From positions 1 through 64,000 of the forward strand of contig WPIO01000238.1 in assembly GCA_009760855.2 (NCBI GenBank): 64,000 nucleotides of DNA, given 5' to 3'. This document shows positions 22,541-34,944 of this stretch, piece after piece. Under the pieces are notes generated by a model that was not told the DNA's origin, made no database searches, and saw only the letters and a list, made by a program, of their open reading frames with translations. Every line of letters starts with the position of its first letter. Position 1 is the stretch's first letter. This stretch comes from Cristatella mucedo. Its lineage: Eukaryota; Bryozoa; Phylactolaemata; Cristatellidae. A program made the translations under genes and the position numbers.

Positions 22541-25500
22541 TAGCTGAGGCAAGGTGTTCGGCCTATGCATTAGCTAAGCTTTTTCGGTAAACCTTAGGCT
22601 CTGCAGAATGTTCTGCATCAGAAGAGACAATGTAGAAGCAGGTCGCCTCTATGCCTGGCCAGAAAAGGGAGATTATAAAAAATCACGTTGAGACATCACA
22701 TTAATTGACCAAATACCAAGAGCACAAGCTCTGTTTTTCAACTATCGATAGAAATTATCAGATGCTGCGCATGGCTTTACTATCCATTGCATTTTTAATA
22801 ACCGACTGCCCTTTTATTTCTCAAAAAAATTTACAACCGTAGGAGCAGTCAATTGCCAAAGTATCAAGATGGTGTAGATTTGCTTATTAGAAGCTTTTGC
22901 TATGCCCCATCCGGCTGGTCGTTTAGGGTGGTCTTGTAAGTTCCGTTTGTTAGTTTTGCTAATTATTGAACGCCCAAGTATGAATTGGAACGATAATGAT
23001 GCCAATTTTGGACGATAGGCCTATAACTAAAAAAAGAATTTATCAAACTCTGTTTAAAAAGCACGTATTTCTTTTCGGAATAAAACATCTAGAACGACGT
23101 TTTATCAATTTAAACTAAAACCCTCAGGCTGCCCGTGACACACAATTATTCACAGAATCAACTAAACCCTATTTCTATTCATCAGCAAAGACCAACCAGC
23201 CTTGCTGAAGGTCACCAAATTGTCAAACTTCGTGAGCGTTAAAATTCTGCCATTGTCTAAGGCTGGACTTTCAGTATAGTCAAATTGCAACTACTCTTTT
23301 AATACCAAATAGTAAGTTTGCTGGAAGGCCATGAATATGCTTCTCAATATGGAAGGTTCCGGGCTACGACTAGGTGCGAAGAGAACTTTCTAAAATTGGT
23401 GGCATTAAAGATCGTTTCACTTCGGCACAAGCGCATGCCTAAAGTCTGCAATCATCCTCATGGAAGGTCGAGATTCCATCAGATGATGATTCGGTGCTGC
23501 TGGTCTGCGTTTTTAACTCGCAGAGAAGTAATTACTTCTATCCACAAGGAATATGCTAAGCCATTTAGAGTTAACCAATCCTCTAATCCATTGGAGTGCT
23601 GAAGATTGGGGTTGTGTGGAGGGATGAAATTAAATTAAGAAACTAAGCTCTTTTTGAACTGCAAGAGCAATAGTAGGATTCCCATGTGCGATGGCACTTT
23701 GCAGACTTGATTATATGCAATACGACGACTGGGACCCAAAACACACAGCTGAAAAAATTAAATATTGTCTTAACCATTCATTCGACTTCAGTTACGTACC
23801 TATGGCGGGATTGGCCAAGTCAATCTCCGGGCTGTAACCCTGAACACATGCTAGGTTTGGTTTGCTGGGACAGTTGGAATAACGATTTCGTGACCGGTCG
23901 GGCTTGGGCCTGACCTGTAGCTTTGAGCAGAATATTCGATGACACCCTTGAACCTTGGCTCTTGAAGACCTTACGTTAGCCGGATAAGTAGTGGTTTTAG
24001 GACGCCCTTAGTGGCTCTCAGCTATACGTCCGGAAATACGCCAGGCATTCGACGACGATGCGGCCACCCACAAAAGATAACGAGTACCAAATGCTTTCTC
24101 GGGTTGGAGATATGCACGCTCACTCCGACGGTTTGTATATTATGCGTTCCCTTGTAGCATGCTGTTTGCGGTCCCCCACCCCTTCTGCGAGCTGGAGCCA
24201 GCCGAGAGCTGACATGCACCACACTAGTGACTTTCCAACTATGCAAGCACTGTCTTACCCACGTCGCGGCGATTTTATACTTGTGAGGTTAGCAACCTCT
24301 TCTTCAAGATTGCTCAGGTCCAAGAGTGTCTTCCAGCGTTAGGGTCTGGCTTCATGTTTCCAGCATCACATCGTAGCCTAATTTCCCTAGGTCCCTAGTA
24401 CTTCTGTTTACTTCCGTTGTGGCTGGCGATTGCGATTACGTTCTAAAGAGATCGAATTAAAATGCAACTCGTCTTGCCCTAGCTCAGCGTCACGGCGAGC
24501 GGTCGCCATGGCTGGAGGAAACGGAAGCAGGGCTGGAATTAGCCTCAGATTCGATTAAAACCCAGTTGAATATCGTGGGATGAGTTCAAAAGACAATTAC
24601 TGCAGCAGCCACAGCGCATCAGCTGGTGAGGTTTTTGAACATTTGAAAAAGCCTAGGGCAGCATAACCACCCGATATTTTCAGGAGTTTGATCAGCTCCA
24701 AGTCTGCTTGTGTCTGACCTGACATTGCAAATATAGAAGTGCAACGTCATGGTGACTTGATAAATTAAGCGTGATTGATGATAATTTACGAGAACATGTT
24801 GCCTCTAATTGAAACTGGTAGGCATATTGTTGGTGATATCGATATTTGATATTTACTCAAAACGCAGACGAGATTGCAGCGTCACGGTGGCTTGGTCCAA
24901 TATTGTGAGTGAATATCTATGCCTCACCTTCCGTTCAGAAACTGACCAATCCTATCCTTTTTATGACCTTAAACTTCCGTTATAAACCAGAAGTGCTGTC
25001 CTGGCACTCCAGTGTAACTAACGCAGACATATTGGGTACACGGTAATGAGAAGGAATAGCAAAAGGGGCAACTACTTTTAGAACATGCCAGATCTCCAGC
25101 AGGCACTTCTCCAGCTAGTAAAGGTCAAACCAAGTAAACAGGTAACTGAAAATCAAGTAAGAGATTTGCCACACTTTGGTATGAACCAAACCTTACCAAA
25201 GCTCAATACGGCAGGTGCGAGAAATAATGTATTGAGGCACTTCCGATACTAATACATTTTAAACCTAGCTGCTGAGCTTTGAACTAAGATTAAGCACACA
25301 AATCCTAACAATACTACTACTACTACTACTAACAACAATAGTAATAATAATATTTGAATAGCAACCTCCTAGAAAGACATCTCTGTCCAGCCACTTTACA
25401 TATGCTGGAAGGAAGCATATCTATTGGTTCAACGTTAAAACCAAGATTCAGCACAAAGGGGGACACAATTTTGCTAGGATCTCATTACACAGGCCGGAAG

Positions 25501-25904
25501 ACGTACAAGGAGTTCGATACAGAAGTCTATATGGAATGCAATGAATGCATGAACCAATTAGGCTGAGGTATCCGTATCTGAGGACGACCAAATTTATGCA
25601 AGTTCAGTGCCTCCAGCAAACTTGATACATTCTTAGTTATAGACCTGAGTATGCATGAAGAACAATTTAGTTACTGGCACTTGGAAACCGTGCAATAAGC
25701 TAAAAGCATGGTCATTCCTACTAAAGGAGGCAGACAGAAAAACATTAAGGATACGTTCGGGTATTAACTGGCTTTGATCAACGCTCTTGCAGAGCAAAAA
25801 GTCACTAAGGATGAGTTTGCATGTGCATAATGTTACTGTCCACCCCAATAAGAACGAGAGATTGATTGCAGGGACGACTAACCAGACCAGCCACCAGTGT
25901 TCCC
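22541..25904. other. 3.4 kb without a recognised gene
   Basis: Short open frames (22814-23005, 23318-23602, 23686-23913, 24022-24342, 25354-25566, 25633-25929) have no domain and no splice-linked partner. An (ACT)n/(AAT)n tract is at about 25.31-25.35 kb. Confidence 0.4.
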
Positions 25905-26172
25905 TAGCATAATAATTATAATAATGCACTTGATAAAGCGCCCTCAGAGAACTTAATCTCTTTCTATGCGCTTTAAATTTGCTGCAAAGGGAAATACAAT
26001 TAAATGGTAAGTAAAATCATGCTTGAAAAACAAACAAATTGAATAACATGGTTAGTGGTGACATGCACAGGGTCAGCATGCAAATTTGGTTAGTGGCTGC
26101 ATGCACCGTGTCAGCTCGCATAAGCACATCAAGGAAGAATCACAGGGACCCACTAAATGCTGTCCTAAATAG
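25905..26172 (-). mobile_element. LINE family A, 3' UTR end
   Basis: The minus strand carries the family terminal block (plus-strand GCACTTGATAAAGCGCCCTC, AGAGAACTTAATCTCTTTCT) and the 3' UTR back to CCCACTAAATGCTGTCCTAA. It is truncated just inside ORF2. Confidence 0.85.
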
Positions 26173-26301
26173 CATGATATCTACCAACCGTCAGATGGAC
26201 GTCGAGTGTTTTACTACTTTCTATTTCGATATGTTTTTTCAAAGTCGTAGAGAGGTGAACGAATTGAATCTTTTTCAAAATATATAACAAATTGGAAAAA
26301 A

Positions 26302-26319
26302 TAACCAGTAATATATATA

Positions 26320-26393
<74 letters not shown>

Positions 26394-26400
26394 CGTGTGT
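26302..26400. repeat. (AT)n(GTAT)n(GT)n microsatellite
   Basis: A TA tract, then GTAT repeats, then a long GT run ending TTCGTGTGTGC. A related block occurs at 26.63 kb. Confidence 0.92.
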
Positions 26401-26623
26401 GCATATAAATTCTACCCTTCCCCGATATACAAAATAGATAAGGACCGTAAAATCTGTCGTAAGTCAAATTTTCTACGACGTTCTGCTACAACACCTCTTG
26501 TCGAAGACATCGATATATAAATGAATTACATTTCTTCTCAAAATATATGAGGAATGGGAAAACGGAATAAGCGAATGAGAATTTACATAACCGATGGTGA
26601 ATATTTTTAGCCTACATACACAC

Positions 26624-26698
<75 letters not shown>

Positions 26699-26710
26699 TG
26701 TGTGTGTATA
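26624..26710. repeat. (AT)n(GT)n microsatellite
   Basis: A short TA run followed by about 75 bp of GT. The flanking phrase TATACAAAA...TAAGGACCGTAAAA also follows the 26.3-kb tract, so the two blocks look like a duplicated segment about 310 bp apart. Confidence 0.9.
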
Positions 26711-26756
26711 AAGTCTGCCCCCCAATATACAAAAGAGGTAAGGACCGTAAAACCAG

Positions 26757-27326
26757 CTCACCAACACGCACTGGCTCTCAGTGAAGCAACGGATTGACTT
26801 CAAGGTTTTGTCGCTCACTTTTAGGTCCCTTCATTCTTTGGCTCCATCATATCCCTCAGATCTACTCCCCCACCAGGCGAGGCATTGTACCACCAACTTT
26901 TCGGAATCCAACAGTTTACTATTACCTCGTACAAACATGAAATCATTTGGAGATCGAGCATTTAGTTCGTATGCTCCAACAGCCTGGAACTCACTCTTGA
27001 CTTGCTTCACAGCATACCCTGATTGACCACATTTAAAAAGAACTTAAAAACAAGCCTATTTTAGCAAGCATTAAGTGGGTCCCTTTGTTTCTTCCCTTAT
27101 GTGCTTATGCGTGATGACACTGTGCATGCTGTCACTAACCACACTTACAGGCTTACCCTATGCACGTCACCCCTTACCATGTTATTCATGGTGTTTACCA
27201 AGAATGATATCGCTCACCATTCAATCGCGTTTCCCTTTGCAGCAAATGCAAAGCACCTAGAAAGAGACTGAGTTCTCTGAGGGCGCTTTATCAAGTGTAT
27301 TATTATTATTAATATTATTATTATAG
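26757..27326 (+). mobile_element. LINE family A, 3' end
   Basis: Starts at HWLSVKQRIDFKVLSLTFRS, continues FGDRAFSSYAPTAWNSLLTC, and ends with the 3' UTR, AAAGCACCTAGAAAGAGACT, GAGGGCGCTTTATCAAGTG and an ATT tail. It is 5'-truncated immediately after the GT microsatellite. Confidence 0.88.
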
Positions 27327-29060
27327 TATTATGTCATACCATAAATGTGTAAGTCTCCGGCTGTTCCTCTTCAGTGAATCATAGCTTCCAGGAAACCTCA
27401 ATTTATAAACACTCGAGGTTTCTCAATGCAAAGGGTTCATAATTGCAGGCTGCATCGTTGGCCTTCGGGATTTGGGAGCTGCCTTACCAGGCTCTACATG
27501 CAAATATAAAGTATGCTTTCGCGAATTAAAGTTTAAAGGTCATTATTTTCATCGATGGATTTATTCTGTGGTACATAGTGGTATGAAACTATTTTGCTTC
27601 ACGAAATATTTAGTCTTTCAAACCCCTGTTGGAGCCTAACTTCTTTCAACTAAACTTTTGAATCTACGGAAATCCAAACGATCGGCAGTAGCTTTGAGCA
27701 CGACTAGAGACTTAAGCTGCAGCAAGAAGCTAAAATCTCCGAAGACACGAGTTACTCAATTCTGGTATGTCCCTAGCCAGTCTTTACGCAAAGGGACGCG
27801 GGTGACCAGCTGCCACAATTGGTGCCTTTCGTGCAGTAGCAACTTTTTTTCGGAATATTCGTCATCTTTTTATTACCTTGGCCGTGTTGCTCGTTATTAT
27901 ATCTGGCGACCGTTGTGTGCATCTTCTCCTGTTGCATAAAGTGTACGCTTTATAAGTTTACCTCCACATGCTTCGCTGGAAGAAGACTAATCAGAGTTCC
28001 GCCATTGGGGCCGACCAAATCCCGAGGCAGGCTCTTCAGTCAAAGAATGGGTCAGCAGAACGTGTGACTGCGATTTCTGCTTACACATACTCTCTGCAAA
28101 AAGTAGAACATTTGCTTAACTACACAATATGTGCAAGTTTATTAATCGCAAGTGCCATGCCCTAGCAATAAAATTGACAGTTGCATACACGAGTAGATTA
28201 ATACTCTCCCAAGTGCACGATGCGACAATACTCAGAACGCAGAAGCGAGCTCAAAGAAACGTGTATTAATGCCGGCGCCAGAGGTACGCCTAGAGGTACT
28301 CGAACACAGCCGTCCTCCCTCTGCCGGCCTTCGAACTGCCATCTGCTGCATTCTCAGCCGCAGCTCATCAATGGTGGGTTCGTTGAGGATGTGGTACTGC
28401 GTCTAAGCCGCAGCTGTGATCACTGTATAAAGCCAATCACTAGTCGTTACGAAACTTAGCGGCTGATGCATTATAGCTGCATCACAGTTTGCAAAGTTTG
28501 CAAGACTTCAAGCAACTAAAGCTGCTGAGCAAATCACTGCAATCTGACCTTGACATTAACAGTCGCTGCCGAGCTCTTGGTTGACCTCGTCTCTGCAGAA
28601 ATAAGCAAGTTCCCACCGGCTCCTCTTCCTCTCTGGACAGTTGCTTGCCAAATTTAATTATCTGCCACGATGCGATATGATGGCCACACCCATACCAGCT
28701 GGTTGTTGGCAGTAAAAATAAAAAATTATATGGTGCTGTAAGAGAGCCAAATGTATTTTTAGACACTTTTATACGGAAAACTACCTCGAGGTTAGTGGTG
28801 ACATCAACACCTCAGCACGTATAAGCGTATAAATCCAAGGGTTAGGAGGAAAAATTCAGTTTCAATCCGTAATCTTGGTTACGTAACACACATTGTGGTT
28901 ATTAGCCCTTAAGGCTCTTCGGACTAGTTGAGTTTGTCAGCCCTTTGAAGTTATCTGGTCACTTAGGAATGGAGTACAATCAACTTGCCTTATTTAGGGT
29001 TTGATTAAGCCGCATGCAATCGAATGCATCTGCGTCTGTCAGTGAGTAGTTGCAGACGAC
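27327..29060. other. No gene recognised
   Basis: Short open frames only (27658-27939, 27968-28165, 28220-28459, 28482-28766), none with a recognisable domain. A short S1-like phrase, TTAGCCCTTAAGGCTCTTCG, is at about 28.90 kb. Confidence 0.4.
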
Positions 29061-29061
29061 C

Positions 29062-29200
29062 TGCCCTTGTTTGGCCCAGAGGTAATATACTCGACCGTAA
29101 CGACCAAGTTTGTGGGTTGTAGCCCTACGGCATATGTAAAGCACCTGGATAGAGGTTAAGCTCCCTTTGGTTGCTATGCAAGTGGATCACCCAGGGCTAT
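29062..29200 (+). mobile_element. tRNA-derived SINE, family S2
   Basis: The head TTGTTTGGCCCAGAGGTAAT has a degenerate box B (GTGGGTTGTAGCCC). The body GGCATATGTAAAGCACCTGG continues ATAGAGGTTAAGCTCCCTTT. Confidence 0.65.
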
Positions 29201-29922
29201 ATTCAATATTACTAAATCCGGATTATACTTTGAAAAGGCTTTCAAAGCGTGTGCTCCGGTTACGTTTACGGTTCCAATGTCAATTGTACGGCACATTGCT
29301 CAGGCAGTGCAGCGGCCAGCGGCAGGGAGCAGCATTCGCTTAGTATGCTGTGGTTCTATTGTGCGGAGATAAAGGAGACACTCGTTTACCTGGCTCGTCT
29401 TTTTAGACGTTCGCGAGGGCCTAGTACTTTTATCTACTAATTCATCCTTCGAAAAGTAGCCGAGCGAAAGAGAATTCAAGTCATTTTGTATCGTATCCTT
29501 GACAGCACAAGCTACCATGCGAACCGTAACGATAGGCTCAAAGCAATGTCTTTGCCTTCCCTAGATAGAGGCAATCGTTCAATCAATTGATACTTCGCCA
29601 ATCTATCAATCGCCGGACGTCGATACCTACTCAATCTATCTATGGAGGCCTCGTCAATCTATCGATCGGACGTCGGTCGCGTCTAGGGCTAGATCGCGCC
29701 TGCTGGCTTACTGTATTAGCAGCCGTCTAGCCAGCGACGATGTCCTTTTCGTCAGTAGGATGCTTTTTAATCCGTATACTTTTACAATAAGCTCACAGGA
29801 TCCGGACGAGTCGTTTGTTTTATTAATTATAAGTGGAATAGCAGTGCGAACTATTAGAATAGCAATTGGGAGATCTACAAAGTTTAAATTCCGCAAACAC
29901 CTTTGCATGACAGTTTTTCCCA
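29201..29922. other. No gene recognised
   Basis: Contains repeated ATCAATC/TCAATCTATC words at 29.57-29.67 kb. Short open frames on both strands show no domain. Confidence 0.4.
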
Positions 29923-30065
29923 GGCCGAGCTGGTTGGGGCCAGAGGATAATGTGCTCACCCCAACCAAGGTCTGGCTGATGTCGTAGGGCTCGAGACCCG
30001 AGGCATATATGAAGCGCCTGAATAGAAATTAAGTTCTCTTGGGGCGCTATATAAATAAATAAAAT
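29923..30065 (+). mobile_element. tRNA-derived SINE, family S2 (best copy)
   Basis: The head GAGCTGGTTGGGGCCAGAGG is followed by AATGTGCTCACCCCAACCAA and box-B-like GGGCTCGAGACCC. The body GCATATATGAAGCGCCTGAA, ATAGAAATTAAGTTCTCTTG and tail GGGCGCTATATAAATAAATA follow. The tail is very close to the family A LINE 3' end, as expected if that LINE machinery mobilises the SINE. Confidence 0.75.
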
Positions 30066-31724
30066 ATATAAATGAATTATAATTCGTATTAATCACCTCA
30101 TAATTATAGTCTTGTTTGGTCACCCTTTTTATTGCACTCCCCCATGCCTGACTACCACGAGTATATGTAATAGCTGCCAACTTAAACAAGTATCAATTCC
30201 TTCTCCCTGATGAGGCATCAATTTTGCTCGTAATGGTCTCGATAGCTCATCCATTTTCTTTCGCAGTAGAAAGATAGACTGTAGCTAGACCACTATGCAG
30301 CCAGGAGCATTATTACGTGTCAACTGCAGTAAAAGTACTTCGGAAGATTCACATTTTTTTCGTGGAGTTGTTAGAGATAAATTCGTTTTGCATGTATATA
30401 CAGCAGGCTGGCCCTTTCACCTGAGATTATGTAAACTGCACATGCCTCAGAGGCGATTGCATCGAGGAAATTCCTAGTGGCTGGCACTGAGGTGCATTAA
30501 AAATTTGCATTAAGAGGTGTCAAAAATTCGTTACGTTCACTTTCTTTCATGCCATCACAAGTGAATCCCACGTTGTATCGAACGATTTTAATAGGTGCTA
30601 GTATAAACAAGATTGGCAACCTGATGCGGTTACGTAGTGGCCAAAGATTTGTTCGTTAGTCGGTGTTTGTATCTACGAACTGAGTCGTAAAGAACGCTAG
30701 AAGAACGCTTTAAGTGCCAACCGTTGGTGACTTATAAAAGGCGACCGTGCAAAGGTAATCGAGCAAAGGGGATCTCAAGAGACAGCAGATGAGCAGAGAC
30801 TGTCAGCACAGCAGTCACGTGGGTGGATTAGAAGAAGTCGCGGGGATTGGAACAAAAAGATAGCACTTTACTTCTTTACAATGGGGGTTACGAATTTGCC
30901 AGTGCTTTCAGATTAAGGTAAGATAATTGGTATAGTTATGTCATCAAAACCTGAGCAAAAAGGTTTATCTTGCTTATTTTGCCGAATGTGCCACTATAAT
31001 CAATAATAAGGTATGTACAGCTACTCATTGGCTGTTTGAGACTCTTTGGGGCCCATTAGCTAATATGGCATAGCGGAAGCAATAAATGGCAACCACTTCC
31101 AGCATCCATTGACAATGCCCAGCATCCGCTAAAAACCTCCAACATCATTAAAAACAAGAAAATGAATTCCATGAGGTACCGTATTTTCAGTTCACACCAC
31201 TGTCTCAGACTAGTAAGAAAACTGGAATAGGCTTTTTTAATTTTGTCTATCAATTTCTCTTTTTTAGTCACAACTCCGATAAATCTAGCGGAAGAATTTA
31301 AAAGCCAGTTTTAAAACGTATAGCTACTTTTGCCCCAGTGGGTATGAGACTTCTGGATGAGACTTCTTCTGGATTCATATAAAGGGGCGGATCAGGTGGT
31401 TTTCTTCCTCTCAAAAAGCCTCAACACCTTTCTTTTAATTGACTTTCTCTTAAAGTGTCGACCTGGCTCAACCTTTGTCTAATTCTGTTTTTGCGTTGTT
31501 TTTCCTAGTTCTTCATAACATCCTGCGTGACAATACTACTGTATAATTTATTGTTTGCCCCACAAAAAGCCAGTTCAGGTCCCTGCAAATTTCGGTCGTA
31601 TAATAATAATAACAATAGTACATTTCTAGTGTGCTTTAATCTAACCTTTACCTTATTATAGGCACTTTAATATGCTTCAAAGAAAACCTGATCAAATTGT
31701 TATAGGTACATATATGGTAATGAT
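30066..31724. other. No gene recognised
   Basis: AT-rich, with short open frames (30295-30477, 31056-31271) and no domain. Confidence 0.4.
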
Positions 31725-31915
31725 AATATTAATACATATGTATAATTCCCTCAGAGAACTGAATCTCTCTCTAGGCACTTTACAGATGCTGTAAAGAAAG
31801 CATTACCTAATTATTGGTAGTAATATCATCAATTAGCAGGCGTAGTGCAAGAACGCACATGCACACGAAGAACGAATCACAAAGACCCACCAAATGTTGA
31901 ACAGGTGCGTAGTGT
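31725..31915 (-). mobile_element. LINE family A, decayed 3' end
   Basis: The plus-strand phrase TCCCTCAGAGAACTGAATCT, TCTAGGCACTTTACAGATGC and later ACCCACCAAATG matches the reverse complement of the family A 3' end. It is clearly older than the other copies. Confidence 0.65.
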
Positions 31916-32925
31916 GTACGTACATTTGTAAGGTCAACAAGCATATTTGTTTAGAGTTGACATACATATCGCCAATATGTAAGTATTACTAGTGGTAACC
32001 CTCTCAGTTTCTGTACAAAAAAGCAATAAAGAATGATTCGCAAGGACACAGCAATTGTGAGAAGTAGGCTCGTTTAAACCTTTTTTAAATTTTTTGAGGC
32101 CAGGAGATGTAATGAAAGTCAACACTTTTGGTGACAACAAAGAGGTCACTCTGCAGAGAGCACATGCTGCAGGAATAAGATGGTCAATTTTTGAAGAAAT
32201 AAATAAGCAGATAAGCCTTGAAGTTTCATCGTTGCTGTACTCTAGTATTAGTACTATGATTACCCCATCGAATACGATTATAAAGCTGACTTCAGTGACT
32301 GAGAGATTAACTAGCAGACTAGCTATATACTAACTAGCATAGCTTATTACAAGCGTATGTTAACTGATTCATACATTTAACAGATTCGCATCTCTTGGTC
32401 GTTGCAACTGGCAAGTTGTGATATAATAGCAAGATGTGAAGATAGATGAGCACATATAGCAAGATGTGAAGGTAGCCTAGATGTGACAAACGCTTACTGG
32501 GGGTTTGCAGTGTTTGTACTTAAAGAGGGAAACCAGCCGACGCTGGGTGCAACCGTAATGGTTAGCTGATTCAACAGCCTCGTTCATGTAGCGGGAGAAA
32601 CTATCTCAAAGGCCATCACCACCACCTGCAGTGAGCAACTCGAGCCCACTACCAAAGGTAAAGGTCGTGAAGAGACCCCCCTTAGCCGTAGGCTAACACT
32701 AGCACCTTTTACCAGCAGTCATTACTGGTTCTCAGGTTCGACGAGTTACCGCAATCCACCGAAATCTATTTTATTTAGGCTAAATTTACAAAACGTTGGC
32801 GTTGCCGTGCTTGATTTATGAGTGGATATTGTTTTCCACCTTGGATTTGATCCATCCACCACATCCCATGTCATTTCGCTCACTCGTACTTTAATTTGCA
32901 AATGAGCTGCAATGAAGGTGGCCTG

Positions 32926-33000
32926 TAATAATAATAATACTCTTCATAAAGCGCTCTCAGAGAACTCAATCTCTTTCTAGGCGCTTTAGATTTGCTGTTA
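32926..33000 (-). mobile_element. LINE family A, terminal 70 bp
   Basis: (AATAAT) then CTTCATAAAGCGCTCTCAGA, GAACTCAATCTCTTTCTAGG and CGCTTTAGATTTGC: the extreme 3' end, heavily 5'-truncated. Confidence 0.75.
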
Positions 33001-34940
33001 TTGCAATCTACCATAAGTCACTTGAATTCGATTCAAATCCACCAAAAATCAGCTAAGAAAAGCTGCAAATAGTTTGTATTATCAAACTACGCTACATTTG
33101 AAACGTACACAGAAAATTTCACGGGATTCTGCTTATGCATTCTCACGAAGTCCACGGAAATAAGATTGCAGCGGCCCGGGATGTTACCCCAATCCTCACA
33201 ATTCATTGTATTTCACAACGCAACGAAATCAATCCTGTTTGAATAGTTCCTTTTTTGATTGCATATGACAGCTCACTCTGCGACAATTGCACTCACAAAA
33301 TTTCACTTGACTTTGCACGGCCGCTCTCGTGTGCCCTGCAATAGCCACGCCGAGAGGGTAATCCGCTCTAATCCGACGCATCCATCGCAAAACGAATAGA
33401 AATATATTGCACCGAACTCCAAGTTTTATTGTGCATTAAAGCACACTGTGTTGCGTGCACAGGCACATAACATTAAAAAGAAATTTTTATTCGACGGCGA
33501 TGATCTTGGCAAATGCGGCAATCCTTTTGGTGTCCCTCAAAAATCCCCGAAAATTTACTGGGCCAAGCTCAAACCTTTCTTAAGTATCAAAGAATACTGT
33601 TTTTAAATTTCAATCACATTTTGTCAACCAATCGCTCACTTGCAATAGCGAGCAATGAATAAAAATTGACAGCAATGGCTCGGGCCGTAACTCCAACCCA
33701 CGGACAATTGACGAGAAATTGGCAGTGCGAATCTCAAATTGTTATAGCATTTAATACTTTGCTGCATCCGAAACAAAACTATGGCCTAGTCCAGCTGTTT
33801 TTCTCTTAAACGGTCGGCAATGCACGGTAACCGACAGTAATGGTTGGGCTCGTTACCACTATTCATGAAGAATCGACAATATTGGCTTCCTGAAACTGCA
33901 ACTCATATTCCGCATAACATCTAAATGTGCACGTGCAAAATTTGCACCCATTATGCACGCTCAATTGATGGCAATGTGTGGCATTCGACGGCAGTGGCCA
34001 TGGGAAATGAGCCAATCTACAGCGGTTCCTTAAAATGGACCAGCAGTTACTGAGAGTTACTTCAAGGTTTCTCGCGAAATGTAGCACACTGCATTAAAAG
34101 TGCAACCACATCCTTCTAAACAATCTCTAACGTAAAATCGAGAACAGTGCACTCGAGTCGATAGAAATGGCCTGTCGTCAACCTCAGTCCGTTTCAAATT
34201 GTCTACACAATATCTTTTTAAAGCTGTATTTATCTTACTACGTAAAGTTTAGTGTGAGCGCACATTCTGCCGACACATTTTTCTCATTCAATCTTGGGCA
34301 ATTCATGGAAATCGACGGCTTTAATTGCAATAGAGGTATTACATCAAGTATTAATTACATCGCACTTTAAAAAAAATGCAAGATAATAGCTAATGTATAC
34401 TAAAGCTTGGCACAGCCTACGTGCAGTCGATCTGCGACGGACTTTAGAAGATTGCTGTATTGGCATAAGCCATTTTCGTTTATTTGCAATGCAATGATCA
34501 AGAGCTAGCATTAACATTGGCACTTTTGGGAGCGCAAAATTAGAGAATACAGGAGCAAGAAATCTAAATGGCAGGGTCACCCAGCAGCGTCCAGGCCGTT
34601 TTTAATAAACCGTTATAGATTTTCATATTCTATTTTCCCAGGCCGTCAATTGCCGTGCATCGCCCGCGACAATACGTTTGCAATACAATATGTACAGGAT
34701 TTGGTTGCACTTTTAATACAGCACACTATGATATGCGAGAAAGTTTGATTTTTTATCACAAGATTTGTTTGTAATTACAACAGACTATCATAGATTGACG
34801 TAGATTACCATAGATTGTCTCTTACCATTACCGTTGATTGCCATGCAATATCCATGTCCGAAGGAGCGAAATAAGTTGGCAGTATGTGCGTCTACAGTGA
34901 ACTTTATGTGACATAATTATTGGAGCTGCGAAAGGCCAGT
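33001..34940. repeat. Diverged field of related AT-rich repeats
   Basis: Over 1.9 kb, words such as GCAATGG, TTGCACTC, AATTGCA and GGCAATGCACGG recur at irregular spacing, with no coding frame longer than about 80 codons. Similar wording appears at 54.9-55.3 and 57.1-58.2 kb. It may be an old tandem or satellite-like repeat, but I could not set a unit boundary here. Confidence 0.35.
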
Positions 34941-34944
34941 CTCA

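Noticed and set aside
26165-26467. Thr-His and Cys-Val repeat frames in GT arrays
   Set aside because: Microsatellite artefacts.
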